From assembly GCA_947456805.1 (NCBI GenBank), contig CANGTN010000001.1, positions 1 through 64,000 of the forward strand: DNA of 64,000 nt, written 5' to 3'. This document shows, piece after piece, positions 1 to 9,091 of this stretch. The notes beneath the pieces are model-generated. The model was given only the letters and a program-made list of their open reading frames with translations, was not told the DNA's origin and did no database searches. Within the stretch, counting starts at the first letter, position 1. Each line of letters begins with the position of its first letter. The stretch is from Chitinophagaceae bacterium. Lineage in GTDB: Bacteria; Bacteroidota; Bacteroidia; Chitinophagales; Chitinophagaceae. The position numbers and the translations under genes are program-made.

Positions 1-234
1 GCTAAAAAATTTGCTCAATACTTATTGCGAAATGATACTGCTACTATCTGGAAATCAGAAGTAATTGATAGCTGCATGCAATTAGCCAAAGAGAAATGGG
101 TACCTCTAAAAAAACCAATCCCTGTTGCAATTGTTTATTTTACTGCTTGGGTAAATCAGGCAGGGCAATTGAATTTCAGAAAAGATATTTATAAACATGA
201 TGAAAAGCTAGCCGCTAAATTGTTTGTTCAATAA
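1..234 (+). CDS. L,D-transpeptidase, C-terminal part (5' truncated)
   Basis: The reading frame is open from the first base and ends at 232-234, giving about 77 residues of a protein that starts outside the window. The tail contains PIPVAIVYFTAW, a glycine-asparagine turn and FRKDIYKHD, which matches the C-terminal end of YcbB/LdtD-type murein L,D-transpeptidases. Those enzymes make 3-3 cross-links in periplasmic peptidoglycan. The catalytic YkuD cysteine lies upstream and cannot be seen. The family call rests on the tail motif alone. Confidence 0.72.
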   Translation, partial: AKKFAQYLLRNDTATIWKSEVIDSCMQLAKEKWVPLKKPIPVAIVYFTAWVNQAGQLNFRKDIYKHDEKLAAKLFVQ

Positions 235-278
235 TCTTTCCGAATGTTTATTTTCGTGATAACATAGAAATTTTGTTT

Positions 279-1451
279 ATGCAGATAATTGAGGTTAACA
301 ACAAAACTACTACCAACGATTTTTTAAAAGTGAATGTACTACTTAATAAGAGTAATCCATTTTATATACAGCCATTAGACAAAGACATTAATGAAGTTTT
401 TGATTCATCTAAAAATAAAAATCACAAATATGGCGAAACCAAAAGATGGATTTTAAAAGATGAAAATGGATATTTAATTGGCAGAATTGCGGCATTTATC
501 AATAAAAAATATGTCAACAAAGGCACCCAATATGCTACAGGTGGATGTGGTTTTTTTGAATGTATCAACAACCAGGATGCTGCAAATATTTTATTTGATG
601 CCGCAAAAAATTGGTTACAAAGCAATGGAATGCAAGCAATGGACGGACCCATTAATTTTGGCGACAGAGACAAATGGTGGGGATTGTTGGTGGAAGGTTT
701 TGAAGATGAGCCCGTTTATGGAATGCCGTTTAATCCCTCTTATTACGAGGTTTTATTTGAGAATTATGGCTTTAAAAACTACTATAATCAATATTGGTAT
801 AAAATGATAGTAGATGAACCTTTGCCACCAAGGTTTCAAGAAAGATTCGCAAAATTTTCTGCAAAGCCCGGCTACGAAGCAAGGCATTTGAAATTGAATG
901 AACTTGAAAAATATGCACAAGACTTTGCCACTGTTTACAATGCAGCTTGGGCACAACATGGCGAAGCAAAAGAAATAACACAGGAACAAGTTTTGAAATT
1001 ATTTAAAACCATGAAACCAATCATGGATGAACGTGTAGTATGGTTTGCTTATTATAAAGATGAACCAATTGCAATGTTTATTAATATTCCAGATATAAAC
1101 CAGTATTTTAAACACTTCAATGGCAAGTTGAATGTATTTAATAAACTCAGATTACTTTGGATGAAAAAAACTGGTCAATGTAAAAAATTAACAGGATTGG
1201 CTTTTGGCGTAGTTCCTAAATTCCAGGCATTAGGCATTGATAGTTTTTTAATTCAAGCATGCGGTAATCTTATGCAGTTTAAAGGATGGTATCACAATTA
1301 TGAAATGGGGTGGGCTGGAGACTGGAATCCCCGTATGATTAATATTTACAAAAGTTTAGGCGGTGTTCAAAACAGGCGAATGGTAACTTATCGATATATT
1401 TTTGATGCTGAAATTGAATTTGAAAGACATCCTGTAATGGAATACAACTAA
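279..1451 (+). CDS. GNAT-like acyltransferase family protein
   Basis: This is a 390-residue cytoplasmic protein. An in-frame TTG at 273 could extend it by two codons, but ATG at 279 is the natural start. The C-terminal half (about residues 230-385) has the pattern of an acyl-CoA N-acyltransferase fold, with PIAMFINIPD, LAFGVVPKFQ and a GWAGDWNPRM segment ending in a late beta strand. It resembles the YghO-like, conserved hypothetical acyltransferases common in Bacteroidota. There is no signal peptide or membrane segment. The substrate is unknown. It stands alone on the plus strand, 87 bases before dnaX. Confidence 0.7.
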   Translation: MQIIEVNNKTTTNDFLKVNVLLNKSNPFYIQPLDKDINEVFDSSKNKNHKYGETKRWILKDENGYLIGRIAAFINKKYVNKGTQYATGGCGFFECINNQDAANILFDAAKNWLQSNGMQAMDGPINFGDRDKWWGLLVEGFEDEPVYGMPFNPSYYEVLFENYGFKNYYNQYWYKMIVDEPLPPRFQERFAKFSAKPGYEARHLKLNELEKYAQDFATVYNAAWAQHGEAKEITQEQVLKLFKTMKPIMDERVVWFAYYKDEPIAMFINIPDINQYFKHFNGKLNVFNKLRLLWMKKTGQCKKLTGLAFGVVPKFQALGIDSFLIQACGNLMQFKGWYHNYEMGWAGDWNPRMINIYKSLGGVQNRRMVTYRYIFDAEIEFERHPVMEYN

Positions 1452-1538
1452 ACTGGCACGATTTTATTTACTAACAACTAAAATTTTATCTGCCGGAATT
1501 CGGTTCAAATATCTTCTATCTTCCTAAATTGCCGTCGT

Positions 1539-3383
1539 ATGGACAAATTCGTTGTTTCAGCCCGAAAATATCGCCCACAAACTTTCAATACTGTTGTGGG
1601 GCAGGCTCATATTAGTACTACTTTAAAAAATGCAATTAAGAATAATCAACTGGCACATGCATTTTTATTTTGCGGTCCTCGTGGCGTTGGAAAAACAACC
1701 TGTGCAAGGATTTTAGCCAAAACAATCAACTGCGAAAATCTACAACCCGATGGTGAAGCTTGTAACACTTGTCCGAGTTGTAAAAGTTTTAATGATGGCG
1801 GCTCACTGAATATTTTTGAATTAGATGGCGCAAGTAACAACAAGGTAGAAGACATGCATGAGGTGATTAACTCTGTAAGGGTTCAGCCATCTAGCGGTAG
1901 ATATAAAATTTATATTATTGATGAGGTTCATATGCTTACCGCAAGTGCATTTAATGCATTTCTAAAAACATTGGAAGAACCACCGCCTTATGCCATTTTC
2001 ATACTTGCAACAACAGAAAAACACAAGATTTTACCAACCATATTAAGCCGTTGTCAAATTTTTGATTTCAAAAGAATTACCACCAACGACACGGTAGAGC
2101 ATTTACAGGAAATTGTAGACAAAGAAGCAATCAAAGCCGATAAGGCATCGCTGCAAATCATTGCACAAAAAAGTGAAGGTTGCATGAGAGATGCATTGAG
2201 CATTTTGGATAAAATTGTAAGCTTTACCAATGGTGAAGTGAATTATACCAACACTTTAGAGCACCTCAATATTCTCGATCACGATTATTATTTTAAAATG
2301 CTGGAATCCTTGCAACAGCAAGATATGGCAGGTGCTATGTTGTTGTACGATGAAATCAACAGAAAAGGTTTTGAAGGAGATTTGGTGTTAAATGGATTTG
2401 CCGAATTTCTAAGAAATATTTTAGTTTGTAAAGATGAAAGAGCAGCACAATTACTCGATGTTGTAGAGGGAATGCAAAGCAAATATTTGTCTGTTTCAAA
2501 AAGTGCAAATGCCAGTTATTTAATTAGCGCATTGAATATTTTAAACGAAGCCGAAATAAATTTCAAAGTTGCACGAAATAAAAAATTACATGTAGAATTG
2601 ACTTTAATCAAACTCAATTTTTTACAACAAGCAATTGATCTTTCCCTGAGCGAAAATGGTACTGTAGTAAAAAAAAAACGAATTGATACGCCTGTAGCTG
2701 TTCGTTTTAAAGCTATCCCATCTTTTCAAATAAACAGTACTACCACACAAGAAGCGAAGTTGTATGTACAGGATACCACTGTAAAAAAAGAACATCAACC
2801 TGTTGCTAATAAAGCAATAACTACAACAGCAATGAGTCCATCAGTTGTAGCAGAACAGCCTGCAACTATTGTAAATACAGCTGCTCAACCGATTAAAAAA
2901 GTTGTTGCTTCATCCAATGGTCCAAAGAAAAATTTATTAGAACTACTCAGAGAAAAAGCCGGTGATCAATATACCGTAGAAGCTGTAAAAGAAGCAGAAT
3001 TGCTGAACATTGAAAAACTACAACAATGTTGGAACGATTATATTGCTCTGTTGCAGAACAATAACGATAAACTGAGTACGGCTGGTACTTTTAAAATAGC
3101 AAAACTGATTATTGTAGATGATATTCATTTCACCATAACCGTAAATGCACTTACACAACAAAAGTTTATAGAACAAGAAAAACTTTTACTTGCCGACCAT
3201 ATCCAAACTGCATTCAATAACCGCAATATTTCATTCTCTATTTTAGTAGAAGATACAGAAGAAAAAATGGAAATTCCGTTGCACTTAAAACTCAATAGCA
3301 GACAACGTTTTGAGCGTATTGCAGAACAATACCCCATGATAAAAGAATTAAAAGATCGTTTGAAACTTGAGGTAGATTACTAA
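1539..3383 (+). CDS. dnaX: DNA polymerase III subunit gamma/tau
   Basis: This is the clamp-loader ATPase subunit of the replicative polymerase, 614 residues long. The AAA+ domain shows Walker A GPRGVGKTT from residue 46, a zinc-binding set at Cys65, Cys75, Cys78 and Cys81, Walker B IIDEVHML at 126-133, the sensor region ILATTEKHK and an SRC arginine finger near residue 170. A low-complexity Thr/Val/Ala linker (about 375-455) precedes a C-terminal tau-like domain. No frameshift slippery site was obvious, so a separate gamma form is not claimed. The start is the ATG at 1539, which gives the canonical N-terminus VSARKYRPQTF. Confidence 0.97.
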   Translation: MDKFVVSARKYRPQTFNTVVGQAHISTTLKNAIKNNQLAHAFLFCGPRGVGKTTCARILAKTINCENLQPDGEACNTCPSCKSFNDGGSLNIFELDGASNNKVEDMHEVINSVRVQPSSGRYKIYIIDEVHMLTASAFNAFLKTLEEPPPYAIFILATTEKHKILPTILSRCQIFDFKRITTNDTVEHLQEIVDKEAIKADKASLQIIAQKSEGCMRDALSILDKIVSFTNGEVNYTNTLEHLNILDHDYYFKMLESLQQQDMAGAMLLYDEINRKGFEGDLVLNGFAEFLRNILVCKDERAAQLLDVVEGMQSKYLSVSKSANASYLISALNILNEAEINFKVARNKKLHVELTLIKLNFLQQAIDLSLSENGTVVKKKRIDTPVAVRFKAIPSFQINSTTTQEAKLYVQDTTVKKEHQPVANKAITTTAMSPSVVAEQPATIVNTAAQPIKKVVASSNGPKKNLLELLREKAGDQYTVEAVKEAELLNIEKLQQCWNDYIALLQNNNDKLSTAGTFKIAKLIIVDDIHFTITVNALTQQKFIEQEKLLLADHIQTAFNNRNISFSILVEDTEEKMEIPLHLKLNSRQRFERIAEQYPMIKELKDRLKLEVDY

Positions 3384-3461
3384 TCAGCTCCTTTTCCCAT
3401 TTTCAAATTAGTATCAATAAAAACTCGTTGTTAAAATTTAGTTGCATAAACAACTTTTATT

Positions 3462-3469
3462 TACATTTG
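3462..3469 (+). promoter_or_regulatory. Bacteroidota -7 promoter element upstream of thiolase
   Basis: TACATTTG matches the TAnnTTTG -7 consensus exactly and lies 18 bases before the thiolase start codon. A TTG triplet 17 bases upstream could serve as a weak -33 element. The implied leader is about 10-12 bases. Confidence 0.5.
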
Positions 3470-3487
3470 AGTACTAAATAAATATTT

Positions 3488-4663
3488 ATGCAAGATGCAT
3501 TGATAGTTGCAGGTTTTAGAACTGCTGTTGCCAAAAGTAAAAAAGGTGGCTTTCGTTTTTTTCGTCCCGATGATTTAGCTGTTGAAGTAATCAAAGGAAT
3601 CATGGCAACCGTTCCGCAATTAGATTATAAACGAATTGATGATGTGATTGTTGGTAATGCAGTTCCCGAAGCCGAACAAGGACTTCAATTTGGAAGAATT
3701 ATCGCAGCAAAAGCATTGGGTATTGAAGTACCCGGAATTACGATCAACAGATATTGTGCAAGCGGCTTAGAAGCAATTGCAATGGCTACTGCAAAAATTC
3801 GTACAGGCATGGCGGATTGCATTATTGCAGGGGGTACAGAAAGCATGAGTTTGGTGCCAACAGCAGGTTGGAAAACAGTTCCGTCTTATGCAATTGCAAA
3901 AGACGAGCCCGACTTTTATTTGAGCATGGGATTAACAGCCGAAGCGGTTGCGAAAGAATTCAGTATAAACAGAGCAGACCAAGATGAGTTTGCTTATCAC
4001 TCTCACCGAAAAGCAGCAATTGCCATACAAGAAGGTTATTTTAAATCGGGCATTTTACCCATTACTGTTGAAGAAACTTATTTGAATGAAAAAGGGAAAA
4101 AAGCTGTAAGAAATTATGTAGTTGATACCGATGAAGGTTTGAGAGCAGATACAACATTGGAAGGTTTATCAAAATTAAAAGCTGCCTTTGCCGTTGGCGG
4201 AAGTGTTACCGCAGGCAACAGCTCACAAACAAGTGATGGTGCGGCTTTCACCATTGTGATGAGTGAAAGGATGGTCAAAGAATTAAACCTAGAACCTATT
4301 GGAAGATTGGTGAATTGTGCAAGTGCCGGAGTGCATCCTCGTATTATGGGTATTGGACCTGTAGCAGCTATTCCCAAGGTTTTGAAACAAGCCAATATGA
4401 ATATAAATGATATTGACTTGATTGAATTAAATGAAGCCTTCGCAGCACAGGCATTGGCGGTAATCAGAGAATTAAAATTGAACAACGAAATCATCAATAT
4501 TAATGGTGGTGCCATTGCATTAGGACATCCATTAGGTTGTACCGGCGCCAAACTAACCATACAAATATTGAATGATATGAAACGCCTCCAAAAAAAATAC
4601 GGAATGGTCAGCGCTTGTGTGGGCGGCGGACAAGGTATTGCCGGAATTATTGAAAATTTATAA
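3488..4663 (+). CDS. acetyl-CoA C-acyltransferase (thiolase)
   Basis: This 391-residue thiolase catalyses thiolytic cleavage of 3-ketoacyl-CoA, or the reverse condensation. The nucleophilic Cys90 sits in NRYCASGLEA. The catalytic His347 is in GHPLGCTGAK and the second Cys377 is in CVGGGQG, so all three active-site blocks are present at normal spacing. Its length is typical of FadA/AtoB enzymes. It is monocistronic here with its own promoter-like element. No 3-hydroxyacyl-CoA dehydrogenase partner is adjacent, so assignment to fatty acid beta-oxidation rather than to the terminal step of phenylacetate degradation is open. Confidence 0.93.
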   Translation: MQDALIVAGFRTAVAKSKKGGFRFFRPDDLAVEVIKGIMATVPQLDYKRIDDVIVGNAVPEAEQGLQFGRIIAAKALGIEVPGITINRYCASGLEAIAMATAKIRTGMADCIIAGGTESMSLVPTAGWKTVPSYAIAKDEPDFYLSMGLTAEAVAKEFSINRADQDEFAYHSHRKAAIAIQEGYFKSGILPITVEETYLNEKGKKAVRNYVVDTDEGLRADTTLEGLSKLKAAFAVGGSVTAGNSSQTSDGAAFTIVMSERMVKELNLEPIGRLVNCASAGVHPRIMGIGPVAAIPKVLKQANMNINDIDLIELNEAFAAQALAVIRELKLNNEIININGGAIALGHPLGCTGAKLTIQILNDMKRLQKKYGMVSACVGGGQGIAGIIENL

Positions 4664-4695
4664 CCACAACTCCGACTTAACAATTAAATATAGTA

Positions 4696-4784
4696 GGGCG
4701 TTACCCCGTGGTGCGGGGTCGGGCTTTGCATTACAAGTCCGTTGGCTTAAAGCCATACGGGCTTTTCATTGCAATCCCTAACGC
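4696..4784. repeat. REP-like palindromic intergenic element
   Basis: This 89-base patch is far more GC-rich than its surroundings. It begins GGGCGTTACCCC and ends CCCTAACGC, so its ends carry the inverted hexamer GCGTTA/TAACGC. Inside are two hairpins: CCCCG-TGGTG-CGGGG at 4704-4718 and a longer arm pair at 4739-4760 (CCGT/ACGG flanking TGGCT/AGCCA). It lies between two convergent genes. The architecture resembles dispersed REP/RAYT-type repeats of Bacteroidota; only one copy is visible in this window. Confidence 0.55.
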
Positions 4785-4906
4785 AATACAATCTTAAAGA
4801 AAAATACGATATAAAATTATAGGTGGAATTATATGTTGGTAAAGTACATATCTCAGATTTGTTGACACTATGACGTAGTCTTAAGACTCCGCCAAGCTTT
4901 GGAATG

Positions 4907-4928
4907 ATTAAAAACTAATAAATTAGTT
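4907..4928 (-). terminator. weak intrinsic terminator after engB
   Basis: AACTAAT-AA-ATTAGTT forms a 7-bp A/T-rich stem at 4913-4928, and on the minus strand it is followed by TTTTAATC. It lies 24 bases beyond the engB stop codon. The stem is weak, so this is tentative. Confidence 0.35.
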
Positions 4929-4951
4929 GAAATTGCTTTGCTGCCAATCAT

Positions 4952-5563
4952 TTACTTAGATTGCTGAATTGCCTTTTCATTTAACTTTTGAATTAAACTC
5001 AGCACATCTTCCCTGCCTTGTTTTTTCTCGGCACTTGTAATAAAACTTTGTGGCAAAAATTGCCAGGTCTCACGCATTTTATCTAAAAATAATTTTTCAT
5101 TGCGTAGTACCACCGTTGGTTTTTCTTTATCTGCTTTTGTAAATATCAATGTAAAAGGAACTTGCCATTTATCTAATTGATTGATAAATTCAAGGTCATT
5201 TTTTTGAGGCGTATGTCGTGCATCAATCAACACAAAAACATTGACCAGATTTGGTCTTTTTCTAAGATATTGCTCGATCATTTGCTGCCAGCGGTTTCTA
5301 TCGGTTTGGCTTCGTTTTGCATAACCATAACCCGGTAAATCTACCAGATACCAACTTTCATTTACAATAAAATGATTAATCAATTGTGTTTTACCTGGCG
5401 TGCCCGATGTTTTTGCCAAGTTTTTTTGATTCACCAACATGTTTATCAAGGATGACTTTCCTACGTTGCTTCTACCAATAAAAGCATACTCCGGCTTATT
5501 GGGTTCGGGGCAAGTATCAAAACTTGGAGAGGAAATTACGTATTTGGCAGTTTTTATTTGCAT
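4952..5563 (-). CDS. engB: ribosome biogenesis GTP-binding protein YsxC/EngB
   Basis: This 203-residue TRAFAC-class GTPase is needed for late assembly of the large ribosomal subunit. It shows the G1 loop GRSNVGKSS at 30-38, the T-S-G-T-P-G-K-T G2 region at 52-59, G3 DLPG at 75-78, G4 TKAD at 142-145 and G5 SAE near 178. Its length is normal. It is the last of three leftward genes (gpmI, haem-binding protein, engB) separated by 27 and 37 bases, which suggests one transcript. Confidence 0.95.
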   Translation of the reverse strand: MQIKTAKYVISSPSFDTCPEPNKPEYAFIGRSNVGKSSLINMLVNQKNLAKTSGTPGKTQLINHFIVNESWYLVDLPGYGYAKRSQTDRNRWQQMIEQYLRKRPNLVNVFVLIDARHTPQKNDLEFINQLDKWQVPFTLIFTKADKEKPTVVLRNEKLFLDKMRETWQFLPQSFITSAEKKQGREDVLSLIQKLNEKAIQQSK

Positions 5564-5600
5564 CCTGCAAAGGTAAACAATGTAAAAAGAAACTGCGGTA

Positions 5601-6113
5601 TCAACTATTCGTTGGTTTTTTCTTTCTGATTAAACTATCCAAAGGATATGTTGCTTTCATAGTATCCATAATTGCAGTAGCCCAACCAATGATTTTATTT
5701 TGTTGTTCCGAAGTCAGTTTTGCATTTGAATGTAGCAAAGTATAACTGCTCAATGGCATTTCCTTTTCTTTAATTTGCTCAACGACTTCTTCTAATTTAT
5801 GGTATTGCTTACGCAAGCTGTAAGCACCAAATTCACTCATATTGAAATGTTTCTTGCCATCTTTAATATGATTATTCAACCACCAATCAACCGGCTGTAT
5901 GGAAGCATACCAAGGATAATTGGTATTGTTGGTATGGCAATCATTACAAGCAGTTGCAAGTATTTGCTGAACATCCTGACTAGTAGCATACTTATTGTAA
6001 ATGTGCGTTGCAGGCATTTCAGTTGATTGATTTTTTACAGGATGAATAAATTGTATAGCTACTAATACGATAAATAGAATAAGTAGTATTTTTTTAAAGA
6101 TGGTCTTTTTCAA
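5601..6113 (-). CDS. haem-binding domain protein (Haem_bd family), membrane anchored
   Basis: This 170-residue protein has a single N-terminal membrane anchor (about residues 8-24) followed by a periplasmic domain. A CxxCH c-type haem attachment motif (CNDCH) sits at residues 56-60, followed by NYPWYASIQPVDWWL and an NMSEF segment. This is the Haem_bd pattern common in Bacteroidota. A role in electron transfer or haem handling is inferred, and the partner is unknown. It lies between gpmI and engB in the same orientation, and that context does not explain it. Confidence 0.85.
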   Translation of the reverse strand: MKKTIFKKILLILFIVLVAIQFIHPVKNQSTEMPATHIYNKYATSQDVQQILATACNDCHTNNTNYPWYASIQPVDWWLNNHIKDGKKHFNMSEFGAYSLRKQYHKLEEVVEQIKEKEMPLSSYTLLHSNAKLTSEQQNKIIGWATAIMDTMKATYPLDSLIRKKKPTNS

Positions 6114-6140
6114 TTTGATTTATTTTTAGTTTAATAAGTT

Positions 6141-7661
6141 TTAACTCGTTAACACTACACCCGTCATTTCTTTGGGTATTGGCAAACCCATTGTGTTTAA
6201 AATAGTAGGTGCAATATCGCCCAGTTTTCCACTTTTCACTTCGCCTTTCCATTCTTTATCAATAACAAATAATGGAACTACATTTAGAGAGTGTTGTGTG
6301 TTAGGACTTCCATCTTCATTCAACATAAAATCGGCATTGCCATGATCGGCTGTTAAGAAAATAGTGTAGTCTTGTTTTAATGCAGCATCTACCACTCTGT
6401 GTACACAAGCATCAACTGTTTCAACAGCTTTTACAACAGCTTCAAAAACGCCTGTATGCCCTACCATATCAGCATTTGCGTAATTCAAACAAATAAAATC
6501 AGTAGTGCCTTTTTCAATTTCTGGTATCAATAAATCAGTCATTTCAATTGCACTCATTTCGGGCTTTAAATCATAAGTTGCAACTTTTGGAGATGGCACA
6601 ATAATTCTCTTTTCACCAACAAATTCTTTTTCTCTACCACCACTAAAAAAGAATGTAACATGCGGATATTTTTCAGTTTCTGCAATCCTAATTTGAGTTT
6701 TATGATTTGCAGCAAGCACTTCACCCAAAGTATTATTTAAATTATCATTCTCAAACATTACATGAATGTTTTTATAAGTTGCATCATACTCCGTAATAGT
6801 GGTATAATGTAAATTCAAAGAATGCATGTTGTACTCCGGGTAATTTTCTTGTGTAAGTACCTGTGTAATTTCACGACAACGATCTGTTCTGAAATTGAAA
6901 CACAATACCGCATCACCATCTTTTATTTTTGCATCATCTGTATTTATAGTTGAATTAATGAGAGGCATCATAAATTCATCGGTAACGCCATTTTCATAAG
7001 AAGTTTGAACTGCCTTAACAACATCACTTGAATGATTTCCTTTTGAATGGACCATTGCATCATAAGCAAGTTGCACTCTTTCCCAACGCTTGTCCCTGTC
7101 CATTGCATAATACCTGCCAGTTACTGTTGCAATTGCACCAACATGTTGTTGGGTATATGCTAATAAATCCTGTAAAAATCCTACCCCACTTTTAGGATCG
7201 CAATCTCTGCCATCTAAAAAAGCATGAATAAATACTTTTGACAAACCATTTGCTTTACAAACATCAATGATTGCTTTTACGTGATTGATGTGAGAATGCA
7301 CACCGCCATTACTTACCAAGCCAATTAAATGCAATGCTTTGTTATTTTCTTTAGTATATTGAATTGAATTTAATAAGCACGTATTTTTTGCAAATGAACC
7401 ATCACGAATTGCTACATTAATTCTTTGCAACTCCTGGTACACAATTCTTCCGGCTCCTAAATTCAAATGTCCTACTTCGCTATTGCCCATTTGGCCATCA
7501 GGCAGCCCTACAGCTTCCCCGCAAGTAACCAAAGTACTATTTGGATAAGTATGATACAATGAATTCACAAATGGCACATTTGCTTTCTGAATGGCATCGG
7601 CATTTTTAACTTTTCCCAAACCCCAACCATCCATAATGACTAAAATTACTTTCTTGTTCAT
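6141..7661 (-). CDS. gpmI: 2,3-bisphosphoglycerate-independent phosphoglycerate mutase
   Basis: This 506-residue metalloenzyme interconverts 3- and 2-phosphoglycerate in glycolysis. The metal ligand Asp11 (VIMDGWG) and the phosphorylated Ser61 in GQMGNSEVGH are intact. The later metal-binding blocks NYANADMVGHTG and LTADHGNAD near the C-terminus are also intact. The length is normal for GpmI. It is the first gene of a probable gpmI-haem protein-engB transcript and is divergent from the DUF4783 gene. Confidence 0.97.
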   Translation of the reverse strand: MNKKVILVIMDGWGLGKVKNADAIQKANVPFVNSLYHTYPNSTLVTCGEAVGLPDGQMGNSEVGHLNLGAGRIVYQELQRINVAIRDGSFAKNTCLLNSIQYTKENNKALHLIGLVSNGGVHSHINHVKAIIDVCKANGLSKVFIHAFLDGRDCDPKSGVGFLQDLLAYTQQHVGAIATVTGRYYAMDRDKRWERVQLAYDAMVHSKGNHSSDVVKAVQTSYENGVTDEFMMPLINSTINTDDAKIKDGDAVLCFNFRTDRCREITQVLTQENYPEYNMHSLNLHYTTITEYDATYKNIHVMFENDNLNNTLGEVLAANHKTQIRIAETEKYPHVTFFFSGGREKEFVGEKRIIVPSPKVATYDLKPEMSAIEMTDLLIPEIEKGTTDFICLNYANADMVGHTGVFEAVVKAVETVDACVHRVVDAALKQDYTIFLTADHGNADFMLNEDGSPNTQHSLNVVPLFVIDKEWKGEVKSGKLGDIAPTILNTMGLPIPKEMTGVVLTS

Positions 7662-7765
7662 AGAGTAAAATTAAGCTTTTTGTAAGTTTAATAAAAGCAG
7701 TTAACTTTAAGTCATCATAATCTTTTATCAGTAGATTTACTATTTAAGGTCACAATAAAACAATC

Positions 7766-8146
7766 ATGAAAAATATATTTCTGATAAGTTGTATCGCATT
7801 AATTTCATTTGCATTTAAGTTTCAGGGCAGAGCTGATGCAATCATCAACGCTTTAAAAAATGGAAATGCTGAAGAAGTTACTACTTATTTTGATGGTACA
7901 ATAGACATGAAATTACCCGAAAAAGAAGAAGTAAACCACATGGGTAAAAGTCAAGCCGCTATTGTATTTAAAACTTTTTTTGCAGACAATGCTATCAAGG
8001 GATTTGAAGTGAGTAGCCAACGTCAAATTGGAAGTACTATGTACCTGACAGGCAAATTAAAAAACAGCAGTAAAGGATTTACCATTACTATGCTGCTGCA
8101 ACAACAAGGAGGGAAAGAAGAAATAATTTCTGTAAGAATAAATTAA
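7766..8146 (+). CDS. DUF4783 family exported protein
   Basis: This 126-residue protein has an N-terminal signal-like segment (MKNIFLISCIALISFAF) and a compact alpha+beta body (ADAIINALKNGNAEEVTTYFDGTIDMKLP). That pattern matches the DUF4783 family, which has an NTF2-like fold. The function is unknown. Cys9 lies too early and in the wrong context for a convincing lipobox. The family is often found directly upstream of nadC in Bacteroidota, as here, but a terminator separates the two genes. Confidence 0.8.
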   Translation: MKNIFLISCIALISFAFKFQGRADAIINALKNGNAEEVTTYFDGTIDMKLPEKEEVNHMGKSQAAIVFKTFFADNAIKGFEVSSQRQIGSTMYLTGKLKNSSKGFTITMLLQQQGGKEEIISVRIN

Positions 8147-8170
8147 AAGCTGACAACTAACTTTGAATCG

Positions 8171-8200
8171 GGTTTCCAAATTGGAAACCTTTTTATTTTG
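8171..8200 (+). terminator. intrinsic terminator between DUF4783 gene and nadC
   Basis: GGTTTCCAA-A-TTGGAAACC is a perfect inverted repeat at 8171-8189, followed by TTTTTATTTT. It lies 24 bases after the DUF4783 stop and 20 bases before nadC. It could end the first transcript or act as an attenuator for nadC. Confidence 0.75.
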
Positions 8201-8220
8201 TATAATCAAAAATCAAAGTA

Positions 8221-9081
8221 ATGAAAAATATTGATGAACAACTGAAAGCCTTGCTAACAAATGCTTTGAACGAAGATATTGGTGATGGAGACCATAGTAC
8301 TTTAAGTTGCATTCCTTTAAATCAACAAGGAAAAGCTATTTTGAAAATTAAGCAAGATGGCATTTTAGCCGGAATGAATATTGCAGAAATGACTTTTAAA
8401 TTATTAGAACCGAACTGCACTTTTACAGCTTACAAAAGTGATGGAGAGCTGATGCAAAAAGGTGATGTAGCTTTTGAAATTGATGCTTCTATTCATACGA
8501 TATTAAAAGGAGAGCGTGTTGTTTTAAATTGTATGCAAAGAATGAGTGGCATTGCAACACTAACAAATACGTACGTACAAAAACTGAATGATTACCGTAC
8601 AAAAATTTTGGACACTAGAAAAACAACACCCAATTTCAGGTTACTTGAAAAACAAGCTGTTACTATTGGCGGAGCCGCCAATCATCGCTTTGGATTGTAT
8701 GATATGATTATGTTGAAAGACAATCACATTGATTACGCAGGCGGAATAACACAAGCCGTAAATAAAGCTTTTGAATATGTACGTTCAAATAATTTTCATT
8801 TAAAAATTGAAGTAGAAACCAGAAACTTAAATGATGTTGAAGAAGTTTGCACCAATTGCCTTGGTAAAATAGATAGAATTATGTTGGATAATTTTACGCC
8901 TGAACAAATTACAGCAGCTCTTAAAATAATTGACCAAAGAATTGAAACAGAAGCAAGCGGTGGAATTAATCTAGATACCATTGTAAATTATGCGGCTACC
9001 GGGGTTGATTATATCAGTATCGGAGGTTTAATACATCAGGCAAAGAGTTTAGATTTGAGTTTAAAAGCAGTGATCATTTAA
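8221..9081 (+). CDS. nadC: nicotinate-nucleotide pyrophosphorylase (carboxylating)
   Basis: This 286-residue enzyme converts quinolinate and PRPP to nicotinate mononucleotide in de novo NAD synthesis. Characteristic blocks are NEDIGDGDHST near residue 17, GERVVLNCMQRMSGIAT, the substrate-binding DTRKTTP near residue 136, the catalytic region MLKDNHI, and the C-terminal EASGGI and GVDYISIGGL phosphate-binding strands. Length and motif order are normal. nadA and nadB are not in the window. The SUI1 gene follows 10 bases later. Confidence 0.96.
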   Translation: MKNIDEQLKALLTNALNEDIGDGDHSTLSCIPLNQQGKAILKIKQDGILAGMNIAEMTFKLLEPNCTFTAYKSDGELMQKGDVAFEIDASIHTILKGERVVLNCMQRMSGIATLTNTYVQKLNDYRTKILDTRKTTPNFRLLEKQAVTIGGAANHRFGLYDMIMLKDNHIDYAGGITQAVNKAFEYVRSNNFHLKIEVETRNLNDVEEVCTNCLGKIDRIMLDNFTPEQITAALKIIDQRIETEASGGINLDTIVNYAATGVDYISIGGLIHQAKSLDLSLKAVII

Positions 9082-9091
9082 TACAGCAATC

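Noticed and set aside
478-807. 109-codon frame within the acyltransferase gene
   Set aside because: It lies on the same strand in another frame inside a well-formed gene, with no motif.
4114-4683. 189-codon minus-strand open frame
   Set aside because: It lies wholly opposite the thiolase gene, whose active-site motifs are intact; the frame is a by-product of codon bias with Cys/Pro-rich nonsense composition.
4877-4888. Perfect 12-base palindrome AGTCTTAAGACT
   Set aside because: It lies in a convergent gap with no promoter nearby; a similar imperfect one near 43685 suggests chance in AT-rich DNA.
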